Source: Fimbriimonas sp. (lineage in GTDB: Bacteria > Armatimonadota > Fimbriimonadia > Fimbriimonadales > Fimbriimonadaceae). From it: 61,160 nucleotides of DNA. Both the position numbers and the translations under genes were made by a program. Below are positions 35,381 through 43,818 of this stretch, piece after piece. The notes under the pieces were generated by a model. The model was not told where the DNA came from and ran no database searches. It saw only the letters and a program-made list of their open reading frames with translations. Location of the stretch: positions 1-61,160 of the forward strand of contig JARLGV010000059.1 in the NCBI GenBank assembly GCA_031292555.1, given 5' to 3'. The first letter of the stretch is position 1. Each line of letters starts with the position of its first letter.

Positions 35381-35923
35381 ATGACATATTCGATTGGAGC
35401 TGAAGCAGCCGCGCAGGAAAGACAATGGGTCGGCCGGTGCCGGCTGGGTGATGAAGCCGCGCTTGGCTTCCTGATCGCTCGACACAGAAATCGACTGATT
35501 CGCACGGCCACGAACCTGCTCAGAGATCGGCACGAGGCAGAGGACGTGGCCCAAGAGGCTTTTCTCAAGGCCTTTCGCGAGATCGCGAAGTTGCGAGACG
35601 ACCGAGCATTCTCCGGATATCTCTATCGGATCTGCGTACGTCTGTGCATGGATCGGTTACGGCTGAAGAGAGCCGAACTCGTCGAATTCGATTCCGCGCA
35701 GCCACACTGCGGCGGAGCCGTGGAGAACCGAGTCGTCATCGAAAAGCTCTTAAGCCAGTTGCCTGCGGAATTGCGAACCACACTCGTTCTGCGTGAAATG
35801 GAGCAGCTCAGCTACGAAGAAGTCGCCGAGGTGATGCAGGTTCCAATCGGCACCGTACGCTCCCGTCTTCATACTGCCCGTGAGCGCTTCCGGAAGCTCT
35901 GGATCGAGGCGGTGGGTGAATGA
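35381..35923 (+). CDS. ECF-family RNA polymerase sigma factor
   Basis: About 180 residues from the ATG at 35381 (GGTGGG seven bases upstream); in-frame starts at 35312 and 35339 would add unmatched residues. Region 2 is clear (LLRDRHEAEDVAQEAFLKAF, SGYLYRICVRLCMDRLR) and region 4 contains the helix-turn-helix (LSYEEVAEVMQVPIGTVRSRL). Its stop overlaps the anti-sigma start (ATGA). It probably directs polymerase to an envelope or stress regulon, controlled by the next gene. It is divergent from the LptD-like gene, which may be a target. Confidence 0.93.
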   Translation: MTYSIGAEAAAQERQWVGRCRLGDEAALGFLIARHRNRLIRTATNLLRDRHEAEDVAQEAFLKAFREIAKLRDDRAFSGYLYRICVRLCMDRLRLKRAELVEFDSAQPHCGGAVENRVVIEKLLSQLPAELRTTLVLREMEQLSYEEVAEVMQVPIGTVRSRLHTARERFRKLWIEAVGE

Positions 35924-36360
35924 ATGTTCGCCTCTTCGGCTGCAAGAAGTTCATTCGACTTTCGAATGAGCAAGCCGATAGATCCTTGTCCGTACCCGAA
36001 GAGCGGTTTCTGGACAAGCACCGAAGGGTGTGTTCCGAATGCCGGAAGGCCGAGGTTTCCGCAAGCTACGCCTTGAACATGCTTCGACTGGCGACCCTCG
36101 AACCGGAGGTTGCACCGATGTTCGAAGATCGAGTGCTACGAAGGCTTAAGGTGCAACAGGTCAAGGAAAGCTTGAATTATTGGTCTCCTGCACTTCTTGG
36201 CGCAGGCCTCGCTTGCGCGGTAATCTTCGTGACTCTTCACTTGGCCACCGAGCCGGGACAGGCACAGCGCGCCAAACTTCCTTTAGCGCAATCCAAGAAC
36301 TCTGCACCATCGAGGATTTCGCCTCGGCTGGAGTTGAATCACCCTCCGATTCTGAGATGA
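35920..36360 (+). CDS. Zinc-binding anti-sigma factor, single-pass membrane protein
   Basis: This 146-residue protein has the ZAS motif H-x3-C-x2-C (H34, C38, C41 in HRRVCSEC) in its N-terminal cytosolic part and one membrane segment (about 87-109, SPALLGAGLACAVIFVTLHLA). It should hold the ECF sigma factor inactive until a signal acts. The ATG overlaps the sigma stop, and its own TGA overlaps the next ATG. The short exported tail is Lys/Pro-rich. Confidence 0.85.
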   Translation: MNVRLFGCKKFIRLSNEQADRSLSVPEERFLDKHRRVCSECRKAEVSASYALNMLRLATLEPEVAPMFEDRVLRRLKVQQVKESLNYWSPALLGAGLACAVIFVTLHLATEPGQAQRAKLPLAQSKNSAPSRISPRLELNHPPILR

Positions 36361-37907
36361 CTTCGGTCGGCCGGGCTTTCTTGGGCGCACTTCTTGGCGC
36401 CCTGTTGACCTTGTGCATTCATCCAGCGTCACGGCCGTTTATGATCGGCCTTTGTTGGCGCATTCCCCCATCGGTTCTCCTTGATAGCGTCGATGCGAAC
36501 GCAATGACCCTCCCCGAACCGAGTTCTCTGGCGCAGGCGAGTCTTTGGGAACAGCTTGCCGCCACTCGGATCAGGAACTTCGAGAAACTGTCCAACAACG
36601 AATGGAAGAGCCTAATAGCGATTGCGGGGGCGGCGCAAGGACGAGACCCGACCAACGCCTTTTGGCCCCAAATTCAAGCGGTGCTTTTCGACGATCGAGG
36701 AGACACGCCTGCCGCCGTAAAGGCCTGGATCGCCGCAGCCAAATGTTCAACTTGGAACGACTACCAGACCGCTAGGCTTTTAAACGCCCGAGAAAGGCTA
36801 AAGCAAATCAGTGGAACAAAAGCGTCCTGGCAGTTGGCATTTCTGTATTACGCTAGGTCCGATGATGTGGCGTCTTGCCTGGAGCGATTAACGAAGCATC
36901 TGCTTCAGAACCTTCCCGACAACACCGCCGATAGCCTTGAGCTGAGGTTCGCGACGCTTCTGAACGGAGACCTAATTCGCAGATACGCGCGCTCGACCAA
37001 AACGAACGTCGACGCGATGAACATTGTGGAGTTGGCCACTTTTCCCTCCAATCTTCTGGCAACAAACGTTACTCCGCGCCTCGTCCATAGCGCCCACATC
37101 GAGATCCTGTCCAACTTCCGGACGATCCTTCACCGCCAGGACTATTGCGATGTGGCCAAGCGGATCTTCTCGAACTGCGAGTCTTGGCGGGCCTTTACCG
37201 TGCGGGATACCAACGACGAGGACGTAGCCCAGTACTCTGCGGTTTCGGTCTTGGCCGCCTCGGTTGCCGGAGCCTTCATGGTGCTATCAGCGCTTGGAGT
37301 CCTAATATGGACGATCGGGAAGTTCGTCGAGTGGCGCCTTTCTCGATTCAAGGAGATCAAGTGGCAAGTGGCGGTCGCCATTGGAATTCTGCTCGGCTCG
37401 CTAGTCTATGCCCTCACGCAGTACGTGCCAGCTTCTTTCGTATTGGCGCTTTGCGCGGCATTTCTAACGGTGGCGCCCGATCGCTCCCGAAAGGCGCGTC
37501 CAACTGACCTCGGGCCGCTCTTCGTTTTTATGGCGATTGTTCTTGGAATCGCATGCTCGGCCCTCCTTGCGACCTTTTTCGTGATGACGACCGCCGAATC
37601 AATTGTCATCCTGCCCAATGTAGGCGTGCCTCCTGACTATCTGGAGAAGCCAGTTTTAGCCGGGCTGTCAGCCGTAATATTTGGACTCGTCTTGCTGATC
37701 GCTCCGTTTTGGGCGATTGCCCACCGCGTAGGTACTCCCCATGTGTTAGGATTGATCCTGACCAAATTCGGGGCTTTTATCTTTGTGAGCTGCCTGACAC
37801 TAAGCGTTATTCTTGGGCCCCTCGCCGTGTACGCCGATCTTCAGGTCGAACATGTGCTGTTCCAATTCCTGACGAATGAACCCCTGCACTACTATGTGAT
37901 TCAATGA
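36357..37907 (+). CDS. Polytopic membrane protein of the sigma/anti-sigma operon
   Basis: This 516-residue protein starts at the ATG that overlaps the anti-sigma stop; the frame extends further upstream but without support. One N-terminal membrane segment (about 8-24) is followed by a helical soluble part of about 230 residues with TPR-like spacing (LWEQLAATRIRNFEKL, LNARERLKQI). Six further membrane segments fill the C-terminal half (SVLAASVAGAFMVLSALG, IGILLGSLVYAL, FVFMAIVLGIACSALLA and others). I do not recognise the family. Its position suggests a sensor or a partner for the sigma/anti-sigma pair. The glnD ATG overlaps its stop. Confidence 0.65.
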   Translation: MTSVGRAFLGALLGALLTLCIHPASRPFMIGLCWRIPPSVLLDSVDANAMTLPEPSSLAQASLWEQLAATRIRNFEKLSNNEWKSLIAIAGAAQGRDPTNAFWPQIQAVLFDDRGDTPAAVKAWIAAAKCSTWNDYQTARLLNARERLKQISGTKASWQLAFLYYARSDDVASCLERLTKHLLQNLPDNTADSLELRFATLLNGDLIRRYARSTKTNVDAMNIVELATFPSNLLATNVTPRLVHSAHIEILSNFRTILHRQDYCDVAKRIFSNCESWRAFTVRDTNDEDVAQYSAVSVLAASVAGAFMVLSALGVLIWTIGKFVEWRLSRFKEIKWQVAVAIGILLGSLVYALTQYVPASFVLALCAAFLTVAPDRSRKARPTDLGPLFVFMAIVLGIACSALLATFFVMTTAESIVILPNVGVPPDYLEKPVLAGLSAVIFGLVLLIAPFWAIAHRVGTPHVLGLILTKFGAFIFVSCLTLSVILGPLAVYADLQVEHVLFQFLTNEPLHYYVIQ

Positions 37908-40288
37908 CCGATTCGACTCGAGTGAAGATCCTCGCGCTTGCCGCTGAACGTAAAGACCACTTGGTGGCCCTGGCTGCTCGTCCGGGTGGGCTGACTTGGT
38001 GTATCCAGCAGACCCTGATCGCAGACAAGGTCGTGCAAACGCTGCATGAGGATGCAGTGGCCAACCACGTGGACCTGCCGCCATTCTCACTCATCGCTAC
38101 CGGCGGGTATGGCCGACGAGAGATGTCTCCCTACTCCGACATCGACATCACGGTTGTGCCTTCCGACGAAGCCTCGCCGATTCTCGACTCAGCTATCAGG
38201 CTGTTGTTTCAAGATCTCCATTGGGCTTTCTGCACTGCGCTGAATATGGATGTGGGGTACGCCTACCGGCTTATTTCGGATGCGCCAGGTCTGGACGACA
38301 AGACCCAGACCGGACTCATGGACATGCGTCTGGTTGCAGGATCGCACGAGCTTTATCGAGAACTTGAGAAAGCGCTCGTCGACAGCTTTGAAGTCGGCGA
38401 ATTCCTTCTCGCCAAAATCATTGAACGCGAGGAGATGTTTCACAAGTATCACGACACACCTCTCGTCGTCGAACCGCACCTTAAGGACGGAGCGGGTGGC
38501 CTGCGCTGCTTTCACTGCGCCAACTGGCTGCGAGAGGCAATCGGTGAACGAGCTTCGCGGCCCACGCCTGAATACGACAGGATTCTTCGAATTCGAAACC
38601 TGCTTCACCTGAATACCGGCAAGCACCAGGATCTCTTGACCCGCCAGCGCCAGGCCGAGATCGCGGAACAGCTTCACGCAGACGTTCCCACGATGATGGC
38701 TGACGTCGTCCAGTGTGGGATCGCGCTCCACGATCACTACCGCAGCACCCGTGAGAAAGTCGGTGAGTCGCGATTCACCCTAAACAAGGGAGTCGTGGCT
38801 TTTCATGGAGAGGCCAGGCTGGTGGGCAATGCGGATGCAGGAGAAGCCAGCGTCGGAATCGCCCTTGCCACCCAACTCAAACTCCGGGTTGCCGATCTGC
38901 CCGTGTCTGTCAGCAATTCGGTCAGAGGTCCCGCCGTCGTGTTTGCACTTTCGACCGGCGAGCCGACGTTACGAAACCTGGACCGATGCGGCCTTCTCAA
39001 ACAGCTTCTGCCAGAGCTTGACGCCTGCCGAACGCTCGTCCCGATGGACCCCGTTCATGAGTACACCGTTTTCGAACACACGATGCGGGTTGTACGGTAT
39101 TTGGACGGCATCGAATCGAACACGTTCCTGGGCGAGATCAAGGATACCGTCACCGATCTTGAACCGCTCTATCTTGCCGCGCTTCTCCATGACATCGGCA
39201 AAATTGCGCCGGATGAGGATCACAGCATCTTGGGCGCCGAGATGGCTCGTACCGTCTGCGAGAGATGGCAACTCTCGGACCAGGTGCGGGAAACCGTCGA
39301 GTGGCTGGTTCTGGAACACCTCACGATGGCGAGGTTCATCCGAGTTCGAGACATCATGAACCCGAACACGGTGAACGAATTCGCCAACATCGTCGGCGAC
39401 GTCAACCGGCTTTGTCTCCTAACCCTCCTCACCTGGGCGGATGTGAGTGCAGTTGCGGAAGGCACGTGGACCAAGGCCCAAGACACTTTCTTGCGTCAGC
39501 TCTTTGGTCGCACCGAAGCCCGATTCCAGGACGAAGATAGCTTCATGCCGGATCCTGCCGTCTATCGCCAGCGGCTGCTTAGGCAACTCAACAGTCAGAA
39601 GGAAGATGAACAGGCGGTTCAAACCTTTGTTCAGAGCCTCCCCGCTCACTACCTCACCAGCACGCCGTTCGAGCACATCCGTCTCCACCTCGGATTCACC
39701 AAGAAGGCGATCGCCGGAGAACCCACGGTCGAGTTATTCCATCGCTCCGATATGAATGCCACGGAGATTACCGTTTGCACGCTGGACGGCCCAGGACTCC
39801 TAAGCAAGCTGCTCGGGGTCTACTACGCGTTTGATCTGAGCGTGGGCGGTATCAGGGCATGCACGACGATGACCGACCCGCCGGTTGCCCTCGACGTATT
39901 TACGGTTAGCTTCTCTGGACGTCCCGTTCCTTCCGCGACGATGAAGAACGTCACCGCCAGCATCCTCGATGTGATCGAAGGGCGAAAGGAACTCGATGCC
40001 TTGCTCGTCCAACGTGGGAAGGACCCTTCACGGAGCCAGAACATTCTTCGCCATACCTACGTGGAGGGTTCGCCTGGAATTCTGGAAGTCCGCTCGCCCC
40101 GTGGACGTGGCATGCCGTTCCGGTTGTCTCGCCTTATCTCCGCCCTGGGCTGGAATGTAGTGTCGGCTCGCGTGGGTCAGTGGGCGGGAACCGCAACCGC
40201 TGCGTTCTATCTCCTTGGTCCGAATGGATCGACGCTGCGCAAAGAAGACGTCGATCGAGTTTTCGGTGCGATTTCATCCCAGTCCTAG
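37904..40288 (+). CDS. glnD: Bifunctional uridylyltransferase/uridylyl-removing enzyme GlnD
   Basis: GlnD adds or removes UMP on PII proteins in response to glutamine. This 794-residue protein has the nucleotidyltransferase motif GGYGRREMSPYSDID (67-81, with D79 and D81), a PII-uridylyltransferase region, an HD hydrolase domain (EYTVFEHTMR and LLHDIGKIAP) and two C-terminal ACT domains (about 600-670 and 705-790). It is somewhat shorter than proteobacterial GlnD. The ATG overlaps the stop of the membrane protein gene. glnB, glnA and amtB are not in the window, and linkage to an ECF sigma operon is unusual. Confidence 0.93.
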   Translation: MTDSTRVKILALAAERKDHLVALAARPGGLTWCIQQTLIADKVVQTLHEDAVANHVDLPPFSLIATGGYGRREMSPYSDIDITVVPSDEASPILDSAIRLLFQDLHWAFCTALNMDVGYAYRLISDAPGLDDKTQTGLMDMRLVAGSHELYRELEKALVDSFEVGEFLLAKIIEREEMFHKYHDTPLVVEPHLKDGAGGLRCFHCANWLREAIGERASRPTPEYDRILRIRNLLHLNTGKHQDLLTRQRQAEIAEQLHADVPTMMADVVQCGIALHDHYRSTREKVGESRFTLNKGVVAFHGEARLVGNADAGEASVGIALATQLKLRVADLPVSVSNSVRGPAVVFALSTGEPTLRNLDRCGLLKQLLPELDACRTLVPMDPVHEYTVFEHTMRVVRYLDGIESNTFLGEIKDTVTDLEPLYLAALLHDIGKIAPDEDHSILGAEMARTVCERWQLSDQVRETVEWLVLEHLTMARFIRVRDIMNPNTVNEFANIVGDVNRLCLLTLLTWADVSAVAEGTWTKAQDTFLRQLFGRTEARFQDEDSFMPDPAVYRQRLLRQLNSQKEDEQAVQTFVQSLPAHYLTSTPFEHIRLHLGFTKKAIAGEPTVELFHRSDMNATEITVCTLDGPGLLSKLLGVYYAFDLSVGGIRACTTMTDPPVALDVFTVSFSGRPVPSATMKNVTASILDVIEGRKELDALLVQRGKDPSRSQNILRHTYVEGSPGILEVRSPRGRGMPFRLSRLISALGWNVVSARVGQWAGTATAAFYLLGPNGSTLRKEDVDRVFGAISSQS

Positions 40289-40292
40289 CACT

Positions 40293-41843
40293 TCAGCTTT
40301 CTACGTGAATCGTCTTCTCATTCACGTACAGGGCGGCGCCGGCCGCCGCACCTTTTGGCCGGCGAACGTATTTTTTTAGTGTGTAATCGACCGGCACGTA
40401 CGAGGAGTGCTTCGCTCGCGAGTTCTGGGCCGCAATTTTGGCTGCGAAGACCAAGGTCTCGCGCTGGACCTTCTCAGGATGATTATTGGTGACGATCACG
40501 ACGTGGGCCGAAGTATCGCCCCTCACGTGCAACCACAAGTCGTTCGGCTTAGCGATACGGAGAGTCAAGTGGTCATTACCCTCGGAGTTCTCGCCGTAGA
40601 GCACGGTATATCCTCCAGGTCCCGCCAATTCTCTGATCCGATATCCGCCGAAAGGGCGTTCTTCCTTGCGTGCGCTGACGATCGGCTGCACGTTGAGATA
40701 TCGGCGTCGGACCGCCGATTCTCTGAGCTGTTCGAGGCCGGCCAAACGTGGCTCCTCTCGGACGCCCTGCAGCAGGTCGAGGATTTCGGCCCGTTGGGCC
40801 GAAATCCGACCGATCTGATCGAGGACCATCGCCATGCGTCCCTTAGCCTTCTTGGCCCGATCGAAGTAAGCGGTCGCGTTCTGTTTGAAGTCAAGCTCCG
40901 GGTCGAGCTTGATGACAATTTGAGTTCCGTCGTAGTCCCATGCAACCAGATCGGCGCTTCCCGGGGCTTGCGCCGGGCCATAGGCTAGGATCAGTTCACC
41001 TTGTCTCTGCCACCCGGTTGCCCTACCCCCCGATTCCTCTGCCTGGCGCAACTCGGCGAGCGCCACGTCCTTTGCGAGGAGGACGCGGTTCAACTGATTG
41101 AGGAGCGAAGCTCGGAGCGCCTCCGTCGCCTGCGCGGGAATCGAAAGCGCGAAGTGTTGCTCCAACGCGATACTGATCGAGGCACGGGAAAACTCGGGAA
41201 GTCCCAAGCTGGTCACACTGACTGGATAGGCCCCGTGTCCAGGAGACAGCACCGGTGCAAAATGGTCGAGAATCCCTTCTCCGGACGCTGTCACAAGCTT
41301 GGTCAGAAATGGGCTGCGCGGAGCAAAACCTTCCGCGCACATCACCGGCGGCAAGATATATTTGGTGTTGGGCAGAATCGGACGAGAGCTTTTGGCGGCG
41401 CCGACCCACTTGGAGGCCGCGAGTATTCGGTCGTCGTCGTCCACGAAGATGAGATTCGAGTGCTTCCCCATGAACTCGCCGACAAGCCGGTGAACGCCTG
41501 CGGCGGACTGAAAGGTCAGAACCAACATGCGATCGCCTCGCACCTGTTCCACCGAAATCAGCCTTCCGCCTTCAACCCGAGAACGAAGCGTTGCGCACAG
41601 CAAGGGAGGACGGCTAGGATTTGCCAGGCGCTTTGTGATGAAGTGGCAGCGCGCATGTTCGGGATGGCAGCATAAATAGAACGCCGATTCGCGCCCGGCA
41701 GCGTAGATTCCGATTGAAAGCTCGTATTCGCTCGGCTGCCGCACGTCCTGCACCTTGCCGCCGACGTACGCACCGAGCTCGCTAGTGACGGCACTCAGAG
41801 TGAAGCTATCAAACGGTATGCGGATCGGCCTTTCGGTCAGCAC
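40293..41843 (-). CDS. rqcH: RqcH/NFACT ribosome quality-control protein
   Basis: RqcH binds stalled large ribosomal subunits with peptidyl-tRNA and recruits tRNA-Ala for C-terminal alanine tailing. This 516-residue protein has the NFACT-N domain (FDSFTLSAVTSELGAYVGGKVQDVRQP), the conserved DR pair (D104, R105 in VRGDRMLVL), a charged coiled-coil middle and the NFACT-R domain (PNDLWLHVRGDTSAHVVIVT). The GTG at 41843 was chosen because the family starts just before FDSF; the frame is open 33 codons further. GGCAGGT lies upstream at long spacing. It ends four bases from glnD, converging. Confidence 0.9.
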   Translation of the reverse strand: MLTERPIRIPFDSFTLSAVTSELGAYVGGKVQDVRQPSEYELSIGIYAAGRESAFYLCCHPEHARCHFITKRLANPSRPPLLCATLRSRVEGGRLISVEQVRGDRMLVLTFQSAAGVHRLVGEFMGKHSNLIFVDDDDRILAASKWVGAAKSSRPILPNTKYILPPVMCAEGFAPRSPFLTKLVTASGEGILDHFAPVLSPGHGAYPVSVTSLGLPEFSRASISIALEQHFALSIPAQATEALRASLLNQLNRVLLAKDVALAELRQAEESGGRATGWQRQGELILAYGPAQAPGSADLVAWDYDGTQIVIKLDPELDFKQNATAYFDRAKKAKGRMAMVLDQIGRISAQRAEILDLLQGVREEPRLAGLEQLRESAVRRRYLNVQPIVSARKEERPFGGYRIRELAGPGGYTVLYGENSEGNDHLTLRIAKPNDLWLHVRGDTSAHVVIVTNNHPEKVQRETLVFAAKIAAQNSRAKHSSYVPVDYTLKKYVRRPKGAAAGAALYVNEKTIHVES

Positions 41844-41980
41844 CTCAGTGTTGTACCTGCCCGTGGATTCGCGCCGGAGAAAACATGCATCCCCTGCAAT
41901 GAACGAATCCGCCACAAATCGGCACCCATTGGGGGAAGCCAACGTGGCGATTGCGCGTCTGACTTCCGGACAGTAAAGTC

Positions 41981-43672
41981 ATGAACCCTTTGATCCTCGT
42001 ACCGATGACTCTCGTTTTGCAGGCCGCCACGTCTCCCGTGGAACTCAAAAGCCGCATCGTCGACGCTTCCGTGTTCAAGTCGGGCCTCGCGATGCTCACG
42101 CGGGAGGTGACCGTTCCAGCCGGGGACGGCGAGTATGCCCTCGACACGGTGCCGGAGGCTTTGGACGGCAGTTTCTGGTATAGCTCGCCCGACGGTTTGC
42201 TCGTCACGGACGTGACGACGTCGATCCGCTTCACCGAACAGAAGCTCAAGATGGATGCCCAGTCGATTGGCGACTACCTCGCCGCAAACGTGGGACACCG
42301 AGTGAAGTTCGTCATTCGAGTCACACCCTATCCCAACACCGGCCCCGAGAAGGAGGAGACAATCGAAGGAACCCTGAACGGCGTTCCTCGAAACGTCGTT
42401 CCGATAAAGCTGGACGATGGGATGCTCGAGAACATAAACGCGGGCAGCATCGTTCGCCTCGACACCAAGGGGCTTAACCAGGTGATGACTCGTACAATCA
42501 AAGTCCCCGAGTTGCGAGTTCGCTTCCGTGCCGCTTCGGACAAGCCGGCTCGGCTTCAGTTCTTAAGCATGGAAGCAGGTGCGGCCTGGATCGGAAACTA
42601 CCTGGTGAAGCTGGATGCAAACGGCGCCTCCCAGGTTGTCGGCAAGGCACAAATCGGACTCGGGAGGCTCACATTCGCGGACACCACCGTGAAGGCGCTT
42701 GCGGGAGAGCCCCACCTCAACGAAAGCGGTCGGTACGACCTCGCCGCCGGCGTCGGCGGGCTAAGCGCGTTTCTCGATCATAACCAGGAGCAGTATTTGC
42801 AGTTCCAGCCAGGCGACCGCGATCCGTACCTGCTTCTGCAGCAATATGCGAACGAAGCGGCGGCAGCTCGGAATGCGATGGACCCGAACAACCGATCGCA
42901 GAGTTACGACTACATGGCATATGGCGGTTTTGGCGGCCAGGGAGGAGGCGGAATGGGTGGAGGCTTCGGCGGCTATGCCGGTCCTGGAGCGGGTGCGGCC
43001 CAGACCGACGTTGCCGGTCGAGCGACCGTTGCCCGGGCGTTAGCACCTCAAGCAAACGCTGATCGCCTTGAGAGCCTCTACTCCTATCCGCTTGGCAAGG
43101 TCAACCTGAAGCCTGGAGATCGGCTCAGCCGCGTCCTCTTCTCTCAAACTTCGACCTATGAGAGCATCTTTCGCTGGGACGCTGAGGTCGGCAATGACAA
43201 TAGCATCGTTAAGAGCCTGCTTCGCATCCACAACACCGGAACCGTGCCGTGGACCGGAGGGCCGGCGTTCGTCACCAAAGTGGACACGCCACTGGCTCAA
43301 GTCGATATGCCATTCACTCCAGCCGGCAAATATGCCGACCTTGACATGGCCAACGCGCAGGACATTCTCACCAAGAAGGATGAGACCGAGATTTCACGCG
43401 ACGCCATTGCGATGCCGGGCCATCCGAAAACGATTCTGCCCCGCACCACGAACGAGGTCCACCTTACCGTAGAGAGTTCCCGTAACGAAACGACCAAGTT
43501 CGAGCTCACTCTCCTCGTGCCAGGCGAGGTCCTCGACGGAAATGGCGGGAAGGTCGAGAAGCTCACTCGGAAGCTTGACTTCCTTAACGGCCAGGCTCGA
43601 ATCACCTGGAGCTTCCCCCTGAACGCCGGCGATCGTCGCGAATTCCGCATCCAATACCGTCGTCTAGGTTGA
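41981..43672 (+). CDS. DUF4139-domain exported protein with Gly-rich insert
   Basis: This 563-residue protein has a signal peptide (NPLILVPMTLVLQAATS) and a beta-rich body typical of DUF4139/MuiA-like proteins (ARLQFLSMEAGAAWIGNYLV, WSFPLNAGDRREFRIQYRR at the end). Residues about 316-345 form a glycine-rich stretch (GGFGGQGGGGMGGG) between the two parts. The function of the family is unknown, with suspected envelope roles. It is divergent from rqcH, and its Shine-Dalgarno is weak. Confidence 0.72.
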   Translation: MNPLILVPMTLVLQAATSPVELKSRIVDASVFKSGLAMLTREVTVPAGDGEYALDTVPEALDGSFWYSSPDGLLVTDVTTSIRFTEQKLKMDAQSIGDYLAANVGHRVKFVIRVTPYPNTGPEKEETIEGTLNGVPRNVVPIKLDDGMLENINAGSIVRLDTKGLNQVMTRTIKVPELRVRFRAASDKPARLQFLSMEAGAAWIGNYLVKLDANGASQVVGKAQIGLGRLTFADTTVKALAGEPHLNESGRYDLAAGVGGLSAFLDHNQEQYLQFQPGDRDPYLLLQQYANEAAAARNAMDPNNRSQSYDYMAYGGFGGQGGGGMGGGFGGYAGPGAGAAQTDVAGRATVARALAPQANADRLESLYSYPLGKVNLKPGDRLSRVLFSQTSTYESIFRWDAEVGNDNSIVKSLLRIHNTGTVPWTGGPAFVTKVDTPLAQVDMPFTPAGKYADLDMANAQDILTKKDETEISRDAIAMPGHPKTILPRTTNEVHLTVESSRNETTKFELTLLVPGEVLDGNGGKVEKLTRKLDFLNGQARITWSFPLNAGDRREFRIQYRRLG

Positions 43673-43684
43673 CGGGCCGGGAGA

Positions 43685-43701
43685 CCCGGACCAAGTCCGG
43701 G
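43685..43701. terminator. Strong hairpin between convergent genes
   Basis: CCCGGAC (43685-43691) and GTCCGGG (43695-43701) pair perfectly around a 3-base loop, with additional GC pairing outside. It lies just after the DUF4139 stop and before the end of the M3 peptidase gene. No T run follows on either strand, so it may slow polymerase from both sides rather than act as a classical terminator. Confidence 0.5.
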
Positions 43702-43818
43702 CCCCGTGACCCACATCACAGTTGAGAAGCGACTCGCCGCTCTGAAAGTGCGACCTTCGCTGCCCAACCAGAACGAGGCTTCGCCGCTAGTTCCTGCGTC
43801 GGACGATCGTCGGCGTCG

